DNA of 64,000 bases from the NCBI GenBank assembly GCA_003246625.1, contig QJZR01000012.1:62001-126000 (forward strand), written 5' to 3'. Origin of the DNA: Alphaproteobacteria bacterium (GTDB lineage Bacteria; Pseudomonadota; Alphaproteobacteria; Rhodospirillales; Rhodospirillaceae). The notes under the pieces were generated by a model, which was given only the letters and a program-made list of their open reading frames with translations, was not told the origin of the DNA and ran no database searches. Position numbers and translations under genes: made by a program. Below, in pieces: positions 38,163-46,636 of the stretch (its first letter is position 1; each line of letters begins with the position of its first letter).

Positions 38163-41100
38163 TCAGCCGAGTTCCTGCATCTCGACCATCCCCGGCAGGG
38201 CGCGCAACGAAGCCATCGCCTGCTGGCCGAGGGAACGCCCGCCGGGCAGGGCCAAATCCACCTCGCGGTCGTCGAGCAGCACGGTCAGGCGGATGGCGTG
38301 ACGCCCGGGCGGCGTGTCGTCGAGGATGCGCCGGACCGAAGGCAACGGCGCCGCGCTGTCGACGATCAGCCGCAGCCCCTTCACCGCGCGCGCCGCCGCC
38401 TTGTCGAGGGAGACGATCTCCTGCGCGGTCAGGCGAAGCTGGTCGTCCTCGGCCCGCACCTCGACGGTCAGAAGCAGCGGCTGGTTGACCGCGAGCAGAT
38501 CGTGGGCCTGCGCCAGAATCTCGGAAAAGAGGGTCACCTCGAAGCTACCGGTGGCGTCGGAGAACTCGGCGAAGGCATAGCGGCGCCCCGACTTGCCCAC
38601 CCGTTCGCGCATCGAGACGACGATGCCCGCCATCTTCACCCGCGACACCCCGCCGATCCGCGCCGAGGCGGCCAGGTCGGTGGCGGCCACCACGTCCAGG
38701 CGCTCCATCAGCGACGCATAGGTGTCCAGGGGGTGGGCGGACAGATAGAAGCCGATGGCGGCGAATTCCTGGTTCAGGCGCTCCATCGGCGGCCAGTCTT
38801 CGCATTGCGGCAGCGACGGCGGCGGCGCGGAGACCCCGCCCCCGCCGAACATGCTGACCTGAGCCGAGGTTCGTTCCTCCGCCGCCGCCTGGGCGAAGCG
38901 GATCAGGGTGTCGAGCCCCTGGAAGATGTGGGCGCGGTTGCTCTCCAGCGCGTCGAAGGCCCCCGCCTTCACCAGGTTTTCCAGGGCGCGGCGATTGAGG
39001 ACCTGCGGCTCCACCCGGCCCGCGAAGTCCATCAGGCTTTTGAAGGCGCCCCCCGTCTCGCGCACCGCGACCAGGGAACGCATCGCCGCGTCGCCGACGT
39101 TCTTCAGCGCGGCCAGGGCATAGCGCACCGCCCCCTTGCCGTCCGCGTCGTATTCCACCGAGAACACCGGCTCGGACTCGTTGATCGCGGGCGTCAGCAC
39201 CGGAATCTTCAGGCGGGCGAGTTCCTGCTTGAAGTGGGCCAGCTTGTCGGTGTTGTGGATGTCGAGGGTCATCGACGCGGCCAGGAATTCCACCGGATAG
39301 TTGGCCTTGAGATACGCCGTCTGATAGGCGACCAGGGCATAGGCGGCGGCGTGCGACTTGTTGAAGCCGTAGCCCGCGAACTTGTCGACGTGATCGAAGA
39401 TGCGTCCGGCCTGGGTCTTGTCGACGCCCTTCGCCGCCGCCCCCTCCAGGAAGGTCTGGCGCTGCTTGTCCATCTCTTCCTGCTTCTTCTTGCCCATGGC
39501 GCGGCGCAACAGGTCGGCGCCGCCCAGGGAATACCCGGCCAGAACCTGGGCGATCTGCATCACCTGTTCCTGGTAGATGATGATGCCGTAGGTTTCCTTC
39601 AGCACCGGTTCGAGCATCGGGTGCATGTAGTCGATCGGCTCGTCGCCGTGCTTGCGGTTGATATAGCTGGGGATATTGTCCATCGGCCCGGGGCGGTACA
39701 GTGCCACCACGGCGACGATGTCCTCCAGGGTGTCGGGCTTCAGCTTGCGCAGCACGTCGCGCATGCCCTGACTTTCCAACTGGAACACCCCGGCGGTGTC
39801 GCCGCGGGTCAGCATCTCGAAGGTCGGCGGATCGTCGAGCGGCAGCTTCAGAAGGTCGATGGAAACGCCCCGCTTCTCCAGCAGCTTCACCGCCGTGGAC
39901 AGCACGGTCAGGGTCTTCAGCCCCAGGAAGTCGAACTTGATCAGGCCGGTGCTTTCGACGAACGCCATGTTGAACTGCGTCACCGGCATGTCGGAACGCG
40001 GATCGCGATAGAGCGGCACCAACTGGTCGAGCGGACGGTCGCCGATCACCACGCCCGCCGCGTGGGTCGAGGCGTTGCGGTAAAGTCCCTCCAGCTTCAG
40101 GCCGATATCGAACAGCTGCGCCACCTGCGGATCGGAATTGCGCATCTCCAGCAGGCGGGGTTCGCCCTCGATCGCTTCCTTCAGCGGGGTCGGCTTCGCC
40201 GGGTTGTTGGGAATCAGCTTGCAGATCTTGTCGGTCTGACCATAGGGCATGCCGAGCACGCGCCCCACGTCGCGGATCACCGCGCGCGCCTGCAACTTGC
40301 CGAAGGTGATGATCTGCGCCACCTTCTCGAAGCCATAGCGATCCTGCACATAGCGGATCGTCTCTTCCCGGCGGTCCTGGCAAAAGTCGATGTCGAAGTC
40401 GGGCATCGACACGCGTTCCGGGTTAAGGAAGCGTTCGAACAGCAGGTTGAAGCGCAGGGGGTCGAGGTCGGTGATGGTCAGCGACCAGGCGACCACCGAA
40501 CCGGCGCCCGAACCGCGCCCCGGACCCACCGGAATCTCGTGCGCCTTCGACCACTGGATAAAGTCGGAGACGATCAGGAAATAGCCGGGGAACCCCATCT
40601 GGGTGATCACCCCGTGTTCGTACTCCAACCGCTTCCAATAGGGCTCGGCCGCCGCCTGACGTTCGGCGTCGTTCATGTCTGGTGTGAAGACATGGTCCTC
40701 AAGCCGTTTTTGCAGGCCGGTTTTCGCCTTTTCCAGCAGCATCGCGGCCTCGGCCTCGACGCTGTCGGCGAAGCGCGGCAGCAAGGGCTTGCGCTTCGGC
40801 ACGCGGAAGGCGCAACGCTTGGCGATGACCAGGGTGTTGTCGCAGGCCTCGGGCAGGTCGGCGAACAGGGCGCGCATTTCCTTCGCCGATTTGAAGCCGT
40901 GCTCGGGGGTCAGGCGGCGACGGTCCGGCTGGTTGATCGTCGCGCCGTCGCGGATGCACAGCAGCGCGTCGTGCGCCTCGTACATCGAGGCCGGGCCGAA
41001 ATAGACGTCGTTGGTGGCGACGAGAGGCAGATCCTTGGCATAGGCCAGATCGATCAGCGCCTCCTCGATGCGTTCCTCGTCGGCCAGGCCGTGGCGCTGA

Positions 41101-41639
41101 ATCTCGACATAGGTCCGCCCGGCGAAGGCCGCGGCCAGACGGTCCAGCATCGCCGCCGCCGCCGGGGCGTCGCCCGCCAGAAGCGCCCGGCCGACCGCGC
41201 CGTCGGTCATCCCGGTGAACAGGATCAGCCCCTCGGCATGGTCGGTCAGGAACTCGAACGGCACCTGCGGCGGCACCAGGCCGTCGGCATCGCGATAGGA
41301 ACGGCTGACCAGCTTCAGCAGGTTGGCGTAACCGGGTTCGTTCTGCACCAGCAGCAGAACCTGATCCGGGCTGTCGAAGCGGGAATCGCGCCCGGTCTTC
41401 GGGTCGACCCGCGGCGTCACCGGGGTGACGCTGAGCACGGTGCCGACGATCGGCTGCAGCCCCGCGTCGGCGCCGTACGAGGAAAATTCCGCCGCGCCGA
41501 ACATGTTGCCAAGGTCGGTGACCGCGACGGCGGGGAAGTCCGCCGCCGCGCACAGCTTCAGCAGCTCCTTCATCTTGATCGCGCTGGTCGCCAGGGAATA
41601 GGCGGTATGGACGCGCAGGTGGATGAAGTCGGCGGGCAT
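38163..41639 (-). CDS. dnaE: DNA polymerase III alpha subunit
   Basis: DnaE is the replicative polymerase. The 1158-residue product matches the DnaE1 length. Domains run: PHP (HLRVHTAYSLATSAIK, lacking several metal ligands, so proofreading is expected from a separate DnaQ); palm with the catalytic PDFDIDFCQDRREE around residue 400; GPGRGSGAGSVVAW just before it; fingers with YQEQVMQIAQVLAGYSLGGAD and GYGFNKSHAAAYALVAYQTAY-type sequence; a helix-hairpin-helix; the clamp-binding motif QVSMF near 925; and a C-terminal OB fold (VKMAGIVVSMRERVGKSGRR). The start ATG is at 41637-41639, 20 bases after lolD. It is the last gene of proS-lolC-lolD-dnaE. Confidence 0.99.
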   Translation of the reverse strand: MPADFIHLRVHTAYSLATSAIKMKELLKLCAAADFPAVAVTDLGNMFGAAEFSSYGADAGLQPIVGTVLSVTPVTPRVDPKTGRDSRFDSPDQVLLLVQNEPGYANLLKLVSRSYRDADGLVPPQVPFEFLTDHAEGLILFTGMTDGAVGRALLAGDAPAAAAMLDRLAAAFAGRTYVEIQRHGLADEERIEEALIDLAYAKDLPLVATNDVYFGPASMYEAHDALLCIRDGATINQPDRRRLTPEHGFKSAKEMRALFADLPEACDNTLVIAKRCAFRVPKRKPLLPRFADSVEAEAAMLLEKAKTGLQKRLEDHVFTPDMNDAERQAAAEPYWKRLEYEHGVITQMGFPGYFLIVSDFIQWSKAHEIPVGPGRGSGAGSVVAWSLTITDLDPLRFNLLFERFLNPERVSMPDFDIDFCQDRREETIRYVQDRYGFEKVAQIITFGKLQARAVIRDVGRVLGMPYGQTDKICKLIPNNPAKPTPLKEAIEGEPRLLEMRNSDPQVAQLFDIGLKLEGLYRNASTHAAGVVIGDRPLDQLVPLYRDPRSDMPVTQFNMAFVESTGLIKFDFLGLKTLTVLSTAVKLLEKRGVSIDLLKLPLDDPPTFEMLTRGDTAGVFQLESQGMRDVLRKLKPDTLEDIVAVVALYRPGPMDNIPSYINRKHGDEPIDYMHPMLEPVLKETYGIIIYQEQVMQIAQVLAGYSLGGADLLRRAMGKKKQEEMDKQRQTFLEGAAAKGVDKTQAGRIFDHVDKFAGYGFNKSHAAAYALVAYQTAYLKANYPVEFLAASMTLDIHNTDKLAHFKQELARLKIPVLTPAINESEPVFSVEYDADGKGAVRYALAALKNVGDAAMRSLVAVRETGGAFKSLMDFAGRVEPQVLNRRALENLVKAGAFDALESNRAHIFQGLDTLIRFAQAAAEERTSAQVSMFGGGGVSAPPPSLPQCEDWPPMERLNQEFAAIGFYLSAHPLDTYASLMERLDVVAATDLAASARIGGVSRVKMAGIVVSMRERVGKSGRRYAFAEFSDATGSFEVTLFSEILAQAHDLLAVNQPLLLTVEVRAEDDQLRLTAQEIVSLDKAAARAVKGLRLIVDSAAPLPSVRRILDDTPPGRHAIRLTVLLDDREVDLALPGGRSLGQQAMASLRALPGMVEMQELG

Positions 41640-41659
41640 TGCCCCTCCCCTACACTGGA

Positions 41660-42340
41660 TCAGACGTCGACGACGGCACCCCCGCGCACCGTCACCCGAC
41701 GGTCCATGCGCGCGGCAAGCTCCGGATTGTGGGTGGCGATCAGCGCGGCCAGGCCCTGGTCGCGCACCAGCGCGATCAGTTCGGCGAACACCGCCTCGGC
41801 GGTGCCGGGATCGAGGTTGCCGGTGGGTTCGTCGGCAAGCAGCAGTTTCGGCCGGTTGGCCAAGGCGCGGGCAATCGCCACGCGCTGCTGTTCGCCGCCC
41901 GACAATTGCCCCGGGCGATGCTCCATCCGCCCTTCCAGCCCCAGCCGGGTCAGCAGTTCGGCGGCGCGCTGAACCGCCTGAGCGCGCGGCACCTCGGCGA
42001 TCATCTGCGGCAGCACCACGTTTTCCAGCGCCGAGAACTCGGGCAGAAGGTGATGGTTCTGATAGACGAAGCCCAACGTGTCGCGCCGCAGACGGGTGCG
42101 TTCGGCGTCGGACAGGCCGCCGCAGGCGTGACCGCCGACCGCCACCTCGCCCGCGTCGGGATATTCCAACAGCCCGGCCAACTGCAACAGGGTGGACTTG
42201 CCCGAACCGGAAGGACCGACCAGGGCGACGATCTCGCCCGCGCGCACCGAAAGATTCGCGCCGCTCAGCACTTCGAGAACGCTTCCCCCCTGCGCGAAGC
42301 GCCGCGCCACGTCGGACAACAGCAGGACCGCGTCACTCAT
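41660..42340 (-). CDS. lolD: lipoprotein-releasing ABC transporter ATPase LolD
   Basis: LolD powers release of outer-membrane lipoproteins from the inner membrane. The 226-residue ATPase has Walker [10 protein letters not shown], the Q-loop [20 protein letters not shown], signature [15 protein letters not shown], Walker [13 protein letters not shown] and the switch His in [16 protein letters not shown] is the LolD-type sequence that separates it from other MacB-like ATPases. It overlaps lolC by 8 bases. Confidence 0.96.
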   Translation of the reverse strand: MSDAVLLLSDVARRFAQGGSVLEVLSGANLSVRAGEIVALVGPSGSGKSTLLQLAGLLEYPDAGEVAVGGHACGGLSDAERTRLRRDTLGFVYQNHHLLPEFSALENVVLPQMIAEVPRAQAVQRAAELLTRLGLEGRMEHRPGQLSGGEQQRVAIARALANRPKLLLADEPTGNLDPGTAEAVFAELIALVRDQGLAALIATHNPELAARMDRRVTVRGGAVVDV

Positions 42341-43580
42341 AGCGCAGGGCCTCCACCGGATCGAGACGGGCGGCGCGCCAGGCCGGATAGATGGTCGCCG
42401 CCAGCGACAGCCCCAACGCCATCAGCACCACCGAAACCACCTCGCCGGGGTCGACCTCGGCCGGCAGCTTGGAGAGGAAATAGATTTCCGCCGCGAACAG
42501 GTCGGCGCCGGACAGGGATTCGATGAACCGGCGGATGTGTTCGATGTTGGCGCAGAAGACCAGCCCGAGCAGCACCCCGGCGGCGGTGCCGACCACGCCG
42601 ATCGACGCCCCCGCCATCAGGAAGATGCGCAGCACCGCGCCACGGCTGGCCCCCATGGTGCGCATGATCGCGATGTCGCGGCCCTTGTCCTTCACCAGCA
42701 TGATCAGGCCGGAAACGATGTTGAAGGCGGCGACCAGGATGATCAGGGTGAGAATCAGGAACATCACGTTCCGTTCCACCTGCACCGCATTGAAGAACGA
42801 GGAATTGGCGTGCCGCCAGTCGTAGACCGACAGGCTGGGGCCGATCATCTTGTTGACCTGGGGGGCGACACGGCCGGTCAGATCGGCGTCGGTCAGGCCG
42901 ATGTCGATCTGCGAAACCGCGTCCGGCATGGAAAAGAACACCTGCGCCGCCGCCATCGGAATGAAGACGTAGGTGGCGTCGTATTCCGACATGCCGACCT
43001 TGAAGATCGCCGCCACCTTGTACGCGCGCACCCGCGGCACCGAACCGAACACCGTGGCCTGCCCCTTGGGCGAGATCAGGGTGATCGGGTCGCCGACGGA
43101 AAGCCCCATCTTTTGCGCCAGGCGTTCGCCGATCACCGCGACATCCGGGCCCTCGAAATTCGCCAGGTCGCCGAAGCGGATGTTGTCGGCGAAGATCGGC
43201 CGCGCGCGCAGGTCGGCGGACTCGACGCCATGCACCAGGGCCCCCTGGTTGACGCCGCGCGCGGTGGCCATCACCTGCCCCTCGACCATCGGAATCGCAT
43301 AGGTGACGCCTTCCAGCGCGCGGATGCGCTGCGCCATCGCCCGGTAATCGCGAATCCCCTGTCCCGCCAGACCGTACACCGCCAGATGGCCGTTGACCCC
43401 GAGGATGCGGCCCAGCAATTCGCTACGGAAGCCGTTCATCACCGACATCACGATGATCAGGGTGGCCACCCCCAGCATGATCCCGGCGAAGGAAAACCCG
43501 GCGATCACCGAGACGAACCCTTCCTTGCGGCGGGCGCGCAGGTAGCGGAAGGCGACCATGCGTTCGAAGGGTCCGAACAC
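42333..43580 (-). CDS. lolC: lipoprotein-releasing ABC transporter permease LolC/LolE family
   Basis: This is the membrane subunit paired with LolD. The 415-residue product has one membrane segment near the N-terminus ([31 protein letters not shown], cut for length), a ~220-residue periplasmic MacB-like domain, and three segments at the C-terminus ending in [18 protein letters not shown], the family signature. Only one permease gene is present, so the transporter is probably a LolC/E homodimer with LolD, as in many alphaproteobacteria. The start is a GTG at 43578-43580 with AGGAGA upstream. Confidence 0.94.
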   Translation of the reverse strand: MFGPFERMVAFRYLRARRKEGFVSVIAGFSFAGIMLGVATLIIVMSVMNGFRSELLGRILGVNGHLAVYGLAGQGIRDYRAMAQRIRALEGVTYAIPMVEGQVMATARGVNQGALVHGVESADLRARPIFADNIRFGDLANFEGPDVAVIGERLAQKMGLSVGDPITLISPKGQATVFGSVPRVRAYKVAAIFKVGMSEYDATYVFIPMAAAQVFFSMPDAVSQIDIGLTDADLTGRVAPQVNKMIGPSLSVYDWRHANSSFFNAVQVERNVMFLILTLIILVAAFNIVSGLIMLVKDKGRDIAIMRTMGASRGAVLRIFLMAGASIGVVGTAAGVLLGLVFCANIEHIRRFIESLSGADLFAAEIYFLSKLPAEVDPGEVVSVVLMALGLSLAATIYPAWRAARLDPVEALRYE

Positions 43581-43590
43581 CGGGAATCTC

Positions 43591-44904
43591 CTAGGCGGAC
43601 AAACGGTTGAGCGCGGCTTCCGGAGTCAGGGTGACGCGTTCGCCGGTGGCGCGGGCCTTGATCTCGACGACGCCATCCTTGAGGCCCTTCGGCCCGACCA
43701 CCAGCTGATAGGGCAGCCCCAGAAGGTCCATGGTGGCGAACTTCGACCCGGCGCGCTCGTCGCGGTCATCGTAGAGCACCTCGACCCCCGCCGCCTGCAA
43801 CTTGGCGTAAAGGTCGGCGCACATCGCGTCGGTCGCGGCGTCGCCGGTCTTCAGGTTGACCAGGCCGACCTTGAACGGCGCCACGCTTTCCGGCCAGATG
43901 ATGCCCGTGTCGTCGTGGCTGGCCTCGATGATCGCGCCCGCCAGGCGGGAAACGCCGACGCCATAGGACCCCATCTCCAGGGTGATCGGCTGACCGTCCG
44001 GCCCCGCCACCACCGCGTTCATCGGCTTGGAATACTTGGTGCCGAAATAGAAGACCTGCCCCACCTCGATGCCGCGCGCGGTGATCAGGTCGTCGCCCAG
44101 TTCGGCGGCCTTCGCCGGGTCGTGCACGTCCTCGGTGGCGGCGTAATGGCTGGTCCAGTCCTTGAACACCGGTTCCAGGTCGCCGTCGTAGTCCGGTTCC
44201 TGCGCCAGGGGATCCTTCTCCAGGAAGGCCTTGTGGCAGAACACCTGGCTTTCGCCGGTTTCCGCCAGGATGATGAATTCGTGGCTGAGGTCGCCGCCGA
44301 TCGGGCCGGTCTCGGCCTGCATCGGAATCGCCTTCAAGCCCATGCGGGCGAAGGTGCGCAGATAGGCGACGAACATCTTGTAATAGGACTTGCGCGCGTC
44401 CTCCGCCGTCAGGTCGAAGGAATAGGCGTCCTTCATCAGGAACTCGCGGCCGCGCATCACGCCGAAGCGCGGGCGGACCTCGTCGCGGAACTTCCACTGA
44501 ATGTGATAGAGCATGCGCGGCACGTCGCGGTAGCTCTTGGCCAGGTCGCGGAAAATCTCGGTGATCTGTTCCTCGTTGGTCGGCCCGTAGAGCATCTCGC
44601 GCTCGTGGCGGTCGCGGATGCGCAGCATCTCCGGCCCATAGGCGTCGTAGCGGCCGCTCTGCCGCCACAGGTCCGCCGACTGGATGGTCGGCATCAGCAT
44701 CTCTTGCGCGCCGACGCGGTCCTGTTCCTCGCGCACGATCGCCTCGATCTTGCGCAGCACCCGGTAGCCCAGCGGCAGCCAGGAATAGATGCCCGCGCTG
44801 GCCTGGCGAATCATGCCGGTGCGCAGCATCAGGCGGTGAGAGACGATCTGCGCCTCGTTCGGGGTTTCCTTGAGAACGGGCAGAAAATACGAGGTCAAGC
44901 GCAT
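43591..44904 (-). CDS. proS: prolyl-tRNA synthetase (short alphaproteobacterial form without editing insert)
   Basis: ProS charges tRNA(Pro). The 437-residue product has the class II motifs [21 protein letters not shown]-type motif 1 region, motif 2 with [24 protein letters not shown] cut for length, and motif 3 [17 protein letters not shown], then an anticodon-binding domain. The ~180-residue INS editing domain of the E. coli enzyme (572 residues) is absent, and a separate YbaK/ProX-type deacylase elsewhere would be expected. The gene starts the proS-lolC-lolD-dnaE unit, with a promoter candidate and a stable hairpin in its leader. Confidence 0.97.
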   Translation of the reverse strand: MRLTSYFLPVLKETPNEAQIVSHRLMLRTGMIRQASAGIYSWLPLGYRVLRKIEAIVREEQDRVGAQEMLMPTIQSADLWRQSGRYDAYGPEMLRIRDRHEREMLYGPTNEEQITEIFRDLAKSYRDVPRMLYHIQWKFRDEVRPRFGVMRGREFLMKDAYSFDLTAEDARKSYYKMFVAYLRTFARMGLKAIPMQAETGPIGGDLSHEFIILAETGESQVFCHKAFLEKDPLAQEPDYDGDLEPVFKDWTSHYAATEDVHDPAKAAELGDDLITARGIEVGQVFYFGTKYSKPMNAVVAGPDGQPITLEMGSYGVGVSRLAGAIIEASHDDTGIIWPESVAPFKVGLVNLKTGDAATDAMCADLYAKLQAAGVEVLYDDRDERAGSKFATMDLLGLPYQLVVGPKGLKDGVVEIKARATGERVTLTPEAALNRLSA

Positions 44905-44934
44905 CTTGCGGGCATCCGAGTGGCGGGAACGATC

Positions 44935-44955
44935 GGACGACGCGCCGCGCCGTCC
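44935..44955 (-). other. stable hairpin in the proS leader
   Basis: On the minus strand GGACGGCGC pairs with GCGTCGTCC (one G-U pair) across a three-base loop. It lies between the promoter candidate and the proS start, about 30 bases before the ATG. No U-tract follows, so it is not a terminator. Confidence 0.4.
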
Positions 44956-44964
44956 AGCCTCAAG

Positions 44965-44993
44965 GGGATAACGGAGCGGCGGACGATTGGCAA
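44965..44993 (-). promoter_or_regulatory. candidate sigma-70 promoter of proS
   Basis: The minus strand reads TTGCCA (44988-44993), 17 bases, TATCCC (44965-44970), ~60 bases before the proS ATG. The -35 and the spacing are identical to those of the rpsB candidate. Confidence 0.5.
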
Positions 44994-45004
44994 CGGTTGT
45001 TCGC

Positions 45005-45403
45005 TCAGCGGCGCGAAGCCCGGCACGCGGCGATCAGGGCGGCGGAATCGTCGGGAGCGACCTCCTGGCCGTTGACGGTGACGCGGCCGCCCTCGATCCG
45101 GACGCGCGCCACCTCGATCTTGCCCTCGTAGGCGCCCTGGGTGTTGAAGCCCAGACGCTTCGCCAGATCGAGGCTGACCGGAAATTCGATCACCCGAGGC
45201 GGATCGACGCGCAAGGTCGGCTGCACGTCGGCCGGGGCCACCGCGCGTCCATGGACGTCCACGCCGGGTTTGTAGTCCGCGCCATCGGTGGACAACGACC
45301 GTACCGCGCGGACGCAGGGATCGTCGTCGTCCGCGGCCAACGCCGCGCCATCCGCCAGCAGGCAGCCCACCGCCCCCAGAACCATGACCGGAAGAATTTT
45401 CAC
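45005..45403 (-). CDS. small secreted protein of unknown function
   Basis: I do not recognise the family. The 132-residue product has a clear Sec signal peptide ([20 protein letters not shown], cleavage likely after ALAA at 24), followed by an acidic DDDD. The mature part has two cysteines, Cys30 and Cys127, which could form a disulphide joining the two ends, and a central [17 protein letters not shown] and [15 protein letters not shown] segment; no membrane segment follows. The start is a GTG at 45401-45403, with an excellent AGGAGG five bases upstream. It sits between proS and tag. In several relatives I recall a small membrane protein (DUF1467) at about this place, which this is not. The mature protein should be periplasmic. 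Confidence 0.75.
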   Translation of the reverse strand: MKILPVMVLGAVGCLLADGAALAADDDDPCVRAVRSLSTDGADYKPGVDVHGRAVAPADVQPTLRVDPPRVIEFPVSLDLAKRLGFNTQGAYEGKIEVARVRIEGGRVTVNGQEVAPDDSAALIAACRASRR

Positions 45404-45466
45404 CTTCGCCTCCTTTTCGCCGTTTTCACCCGAACAAACGAATCTAATTCACTCATATACTGAAAA

Positions 45467-45574
45467 ATGTTCATCTTATGTGTTGAAAGCCTCAAAAAAT
45501 TACGGCACACTCCCTCTCAGCCCAAGTTTGAGGAGGACGGCCGCCGCACATCGTGGGTCCGGCGTTTCTCTTGA
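45467..45574 (+). CDS. possible leaderless 35-codon ORF ending just before an orphan terminator
   Basis: An ATG at 45467 opens a 35-codon frame (starts MFILCVESLKK, basic at the end) that closes at 45574, 20 bases before a strong plus-strand terminator. A -10-like TATACT (45456-45461) lies five bases before the ATG, so a transcript from it would be leaderless; no ribosome site exists. Third-position GC is lower than in the neighbouring genes. I cannot tell a small protein from a non-coding RNA here. Confidence 0.2.
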   Translation: MFILCVESLKKLRHTPSQPKFEEDGRRTSWVRRFS

Positions 45575-45627
45575 TTACGCCAAGTTGACTTTCCGGCAGG
45601 GTCCGTCACCGGCCCTGCCGTTTTTTT
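45518..45627 (+). ncRNA. candidate small RNA in the secreted-protein/tag intergenic region
   Basis: A plus-strand terminator with no plus-strand gene before it implies a short transcript. One possible promoter is TTGAAA (45483-45488), 17 bases, CACACT (45506-45511), giving an RNA of ~110 nt; another is TATACT at 45456. Two further hairpins can form (CTCA..TGAG around 45515-45531, and CGCCG..CGGCG around 45541-45564). It does not show the conserved cores of SRP RNA, 6S RNA or tmRNA that I know. Confidence 0.35.
45594..45627 (+). terminator. orphan rho-independent terminator on the plus strand
   Basis: CGGCAGGG (45594-45601) pairs with CCCTGCCG (45613-45620) and is followed by seven T residues (45621-45627). 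On the minus strand no U-tract follows, so it does not belong to tag. Confidence 0.85.
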
Positions 45628-45629
45628 GC

Positions 45630-46193
45630 CTACCGCCCTGCCATCCATGGCGGGCAACGACTTGAAATATCGGAATAAACCGGACAGTCCGGACGATGGG
45701 CGCCAGGCAGGTAACCGATACTCATCAGGAACTCGTTGACGATTTCGCCGCCCATGAATCGGAAGCGCGACTTGAACAACCGCACCCATTCGGGCAATTC
45801 GCGCGGATGATGCGCAGCGATCCAGGCGTCGAAGGAGCCGGAGTCGCGGCGGATGCCCAAAAGCACCCGCGCGTTGGCGATCACCGCATCGATTTTCAGC
45901 CGATTGCGGATGATCGCGGCGTCGGCCAGCAGGCGAAGCCGGTCGGTTTCGCCGAAGGCGGCGACGGTGTCGATATCGAAATCGCGGAATGCCGCGTTCA
46001 GGCCCTGCCGTTTCTTGAGAACGGTCAGCCAGGAGAGACCCGCCTGAAAGATTTCCAGACTCAGCCGCTCAAAAAGAACCCGATCATCGGCGACGGGAAA
46101 ACCGTATTCACGATCGTGATACGGCCCATGCCAGGGATGACCGGGGGCAACATCGCAGTACCAATTGGCCGGGGGAGACTCCTCCCCCGGCAC
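45630..46193 (-). CDS. tag: DNA-3-methyladenine glycosylase I
   Basis: Tag removes 3-methyladenine from alkylated DNA. The 187-residue product has the entry WYCDVAPGHPWHGPYHDREYG (the YHD.E.G motif), LFERLSLEIFQAGLSWLTVL, and the C-terminal zinc-type His/Cys pair in GAHRPDCPVY, matching the HhH Tag family with its zinc snap. Glu and Trp around QAGLSW are conserved. The only usable start is a GTG at 46191-46193, 14 bases after the mce stop, without a good ribosome site, and the first codons form a strong hairpin. An orphan terminator of the opposite strand abuts its 3' end. Tag is not a regular member of the nuo-birA-coaX-rnj-mce cluster, so it is probably an insertion. Confidence 0.85.
   Translation of the reverse strand: MPGEESPPANWYCDVAPGHPWHGPYHDREYGFPVADDRVLFERLSLEIFQAGLSWLTVLKKRQGLNAAFRDFDIDTVAAFGETDRLRLLADAAIIRNRLKIDAVIANARVLLGIRRDSGSFDAWIAAHHPRELPEWVRLFKSRFRFMGGEIVNEFLMSIGYLPGAHRPDCPVYSDISSRCPPWMAGR
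46168..46191 (-). other. perfect 10-bp hairpin over the tag start codon region
   Basis: GCCGGGGGAG (46168-46177) and CTCCCCCGGC (46182-46191) with a four-base loop. On the minus strand it covers codons 1-8 of tag and lies 17 bases after mce. There is no U-tract. It could dampen translation of tag or protect the 3' end of the mce message. Confidence 0.55.
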
Positions 46194-46207
46194 AAAAGTC
46201 TTGGCGA

Positions 46208-46612
46208 TCAGTCCTTGACCTCTTCGAGCTCGACCAGAGCGCCGTTGAAATCCTTCGGATGCAGGAAAATCACCGGATGGTCGTGAGCACCGATCTTCGG
46301 CGGGCCAAGCACGCGCTTGCCGGCCTTCTGCATCTCGGCGGCGGCGACGGCGACGTCGTCGGTCTCGAGGCAGATGTGGTGGATGCCGCCATTCGGGTTC
46401 TTCTCGAGGAAGCCAGCGATGGAGGACTTTTCACCGAAGGGGTGGATCAGCTCGATCTTGGTGTTCGGCAGCTGAACGAAAATCACACTCACGCCATGCT
46501 CCGCCAGATCCATCTGGCCGGACACGTCGGCACCCAGAACGTCGCGATACATCGCGGCGGAGGCGGCCAGATCCGGCACGGCAATCGCCACGTGGTTCAA
46601 TCTCAGCTTCAT
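46208..46612 (-). CDS. mce: methylmalonyl-CoA epimerase
   Basis: Mce interconverts the R and S forms of methylmalonyl-CoA between propionyl-CoA carboxylase and the B12-dependent mutase. The 134-residue VOC-fold product has His7 (LNHVAIAV), the mid-chain IHHICLETDD and the C-terminal Glu in GALVELEEVKD, the three metal-ligand positions of the family. The FGEKSSIAGFLEKNPNGG loop is characteristic. AGGAG lies before the ATG. It follows rnj by 24 bases, the standard alphaproteobacterial neighbour. Confidence 0.95.
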   Translation of the reverse strand: MKLRLNHVAIAVPDLAASAAMYRDVLGADVSGQMDLAEHGVSVIFVQLPNTKIELIHPFGEKSSIAGFLEKNPNGGIHHICLETDDVAVAAAEMQKAGKRVLGPPKIGAHDHPVIFLHPKDFNGALVELEEVKD

Positions 46613-46636
46613 CTCTCATTCTCCTGAGAAATCGAG

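Noticed and set aside
38130-41972. A 1280-codon open frame antisense to dnaE and part of lolD.
   Set aside because: The real genes on the minus strand have every expected motif; the antisense product has low-complexity His/Gln/Gly composition.
45571-45585. A 13-base match (TGATTACGCCAAG) to the lacZ-alpha/polylinker region of cloning vectors.
   Set aside because: The flanking bases do not match vector sequence, and a match this short is expected by chance; I see no contamination.
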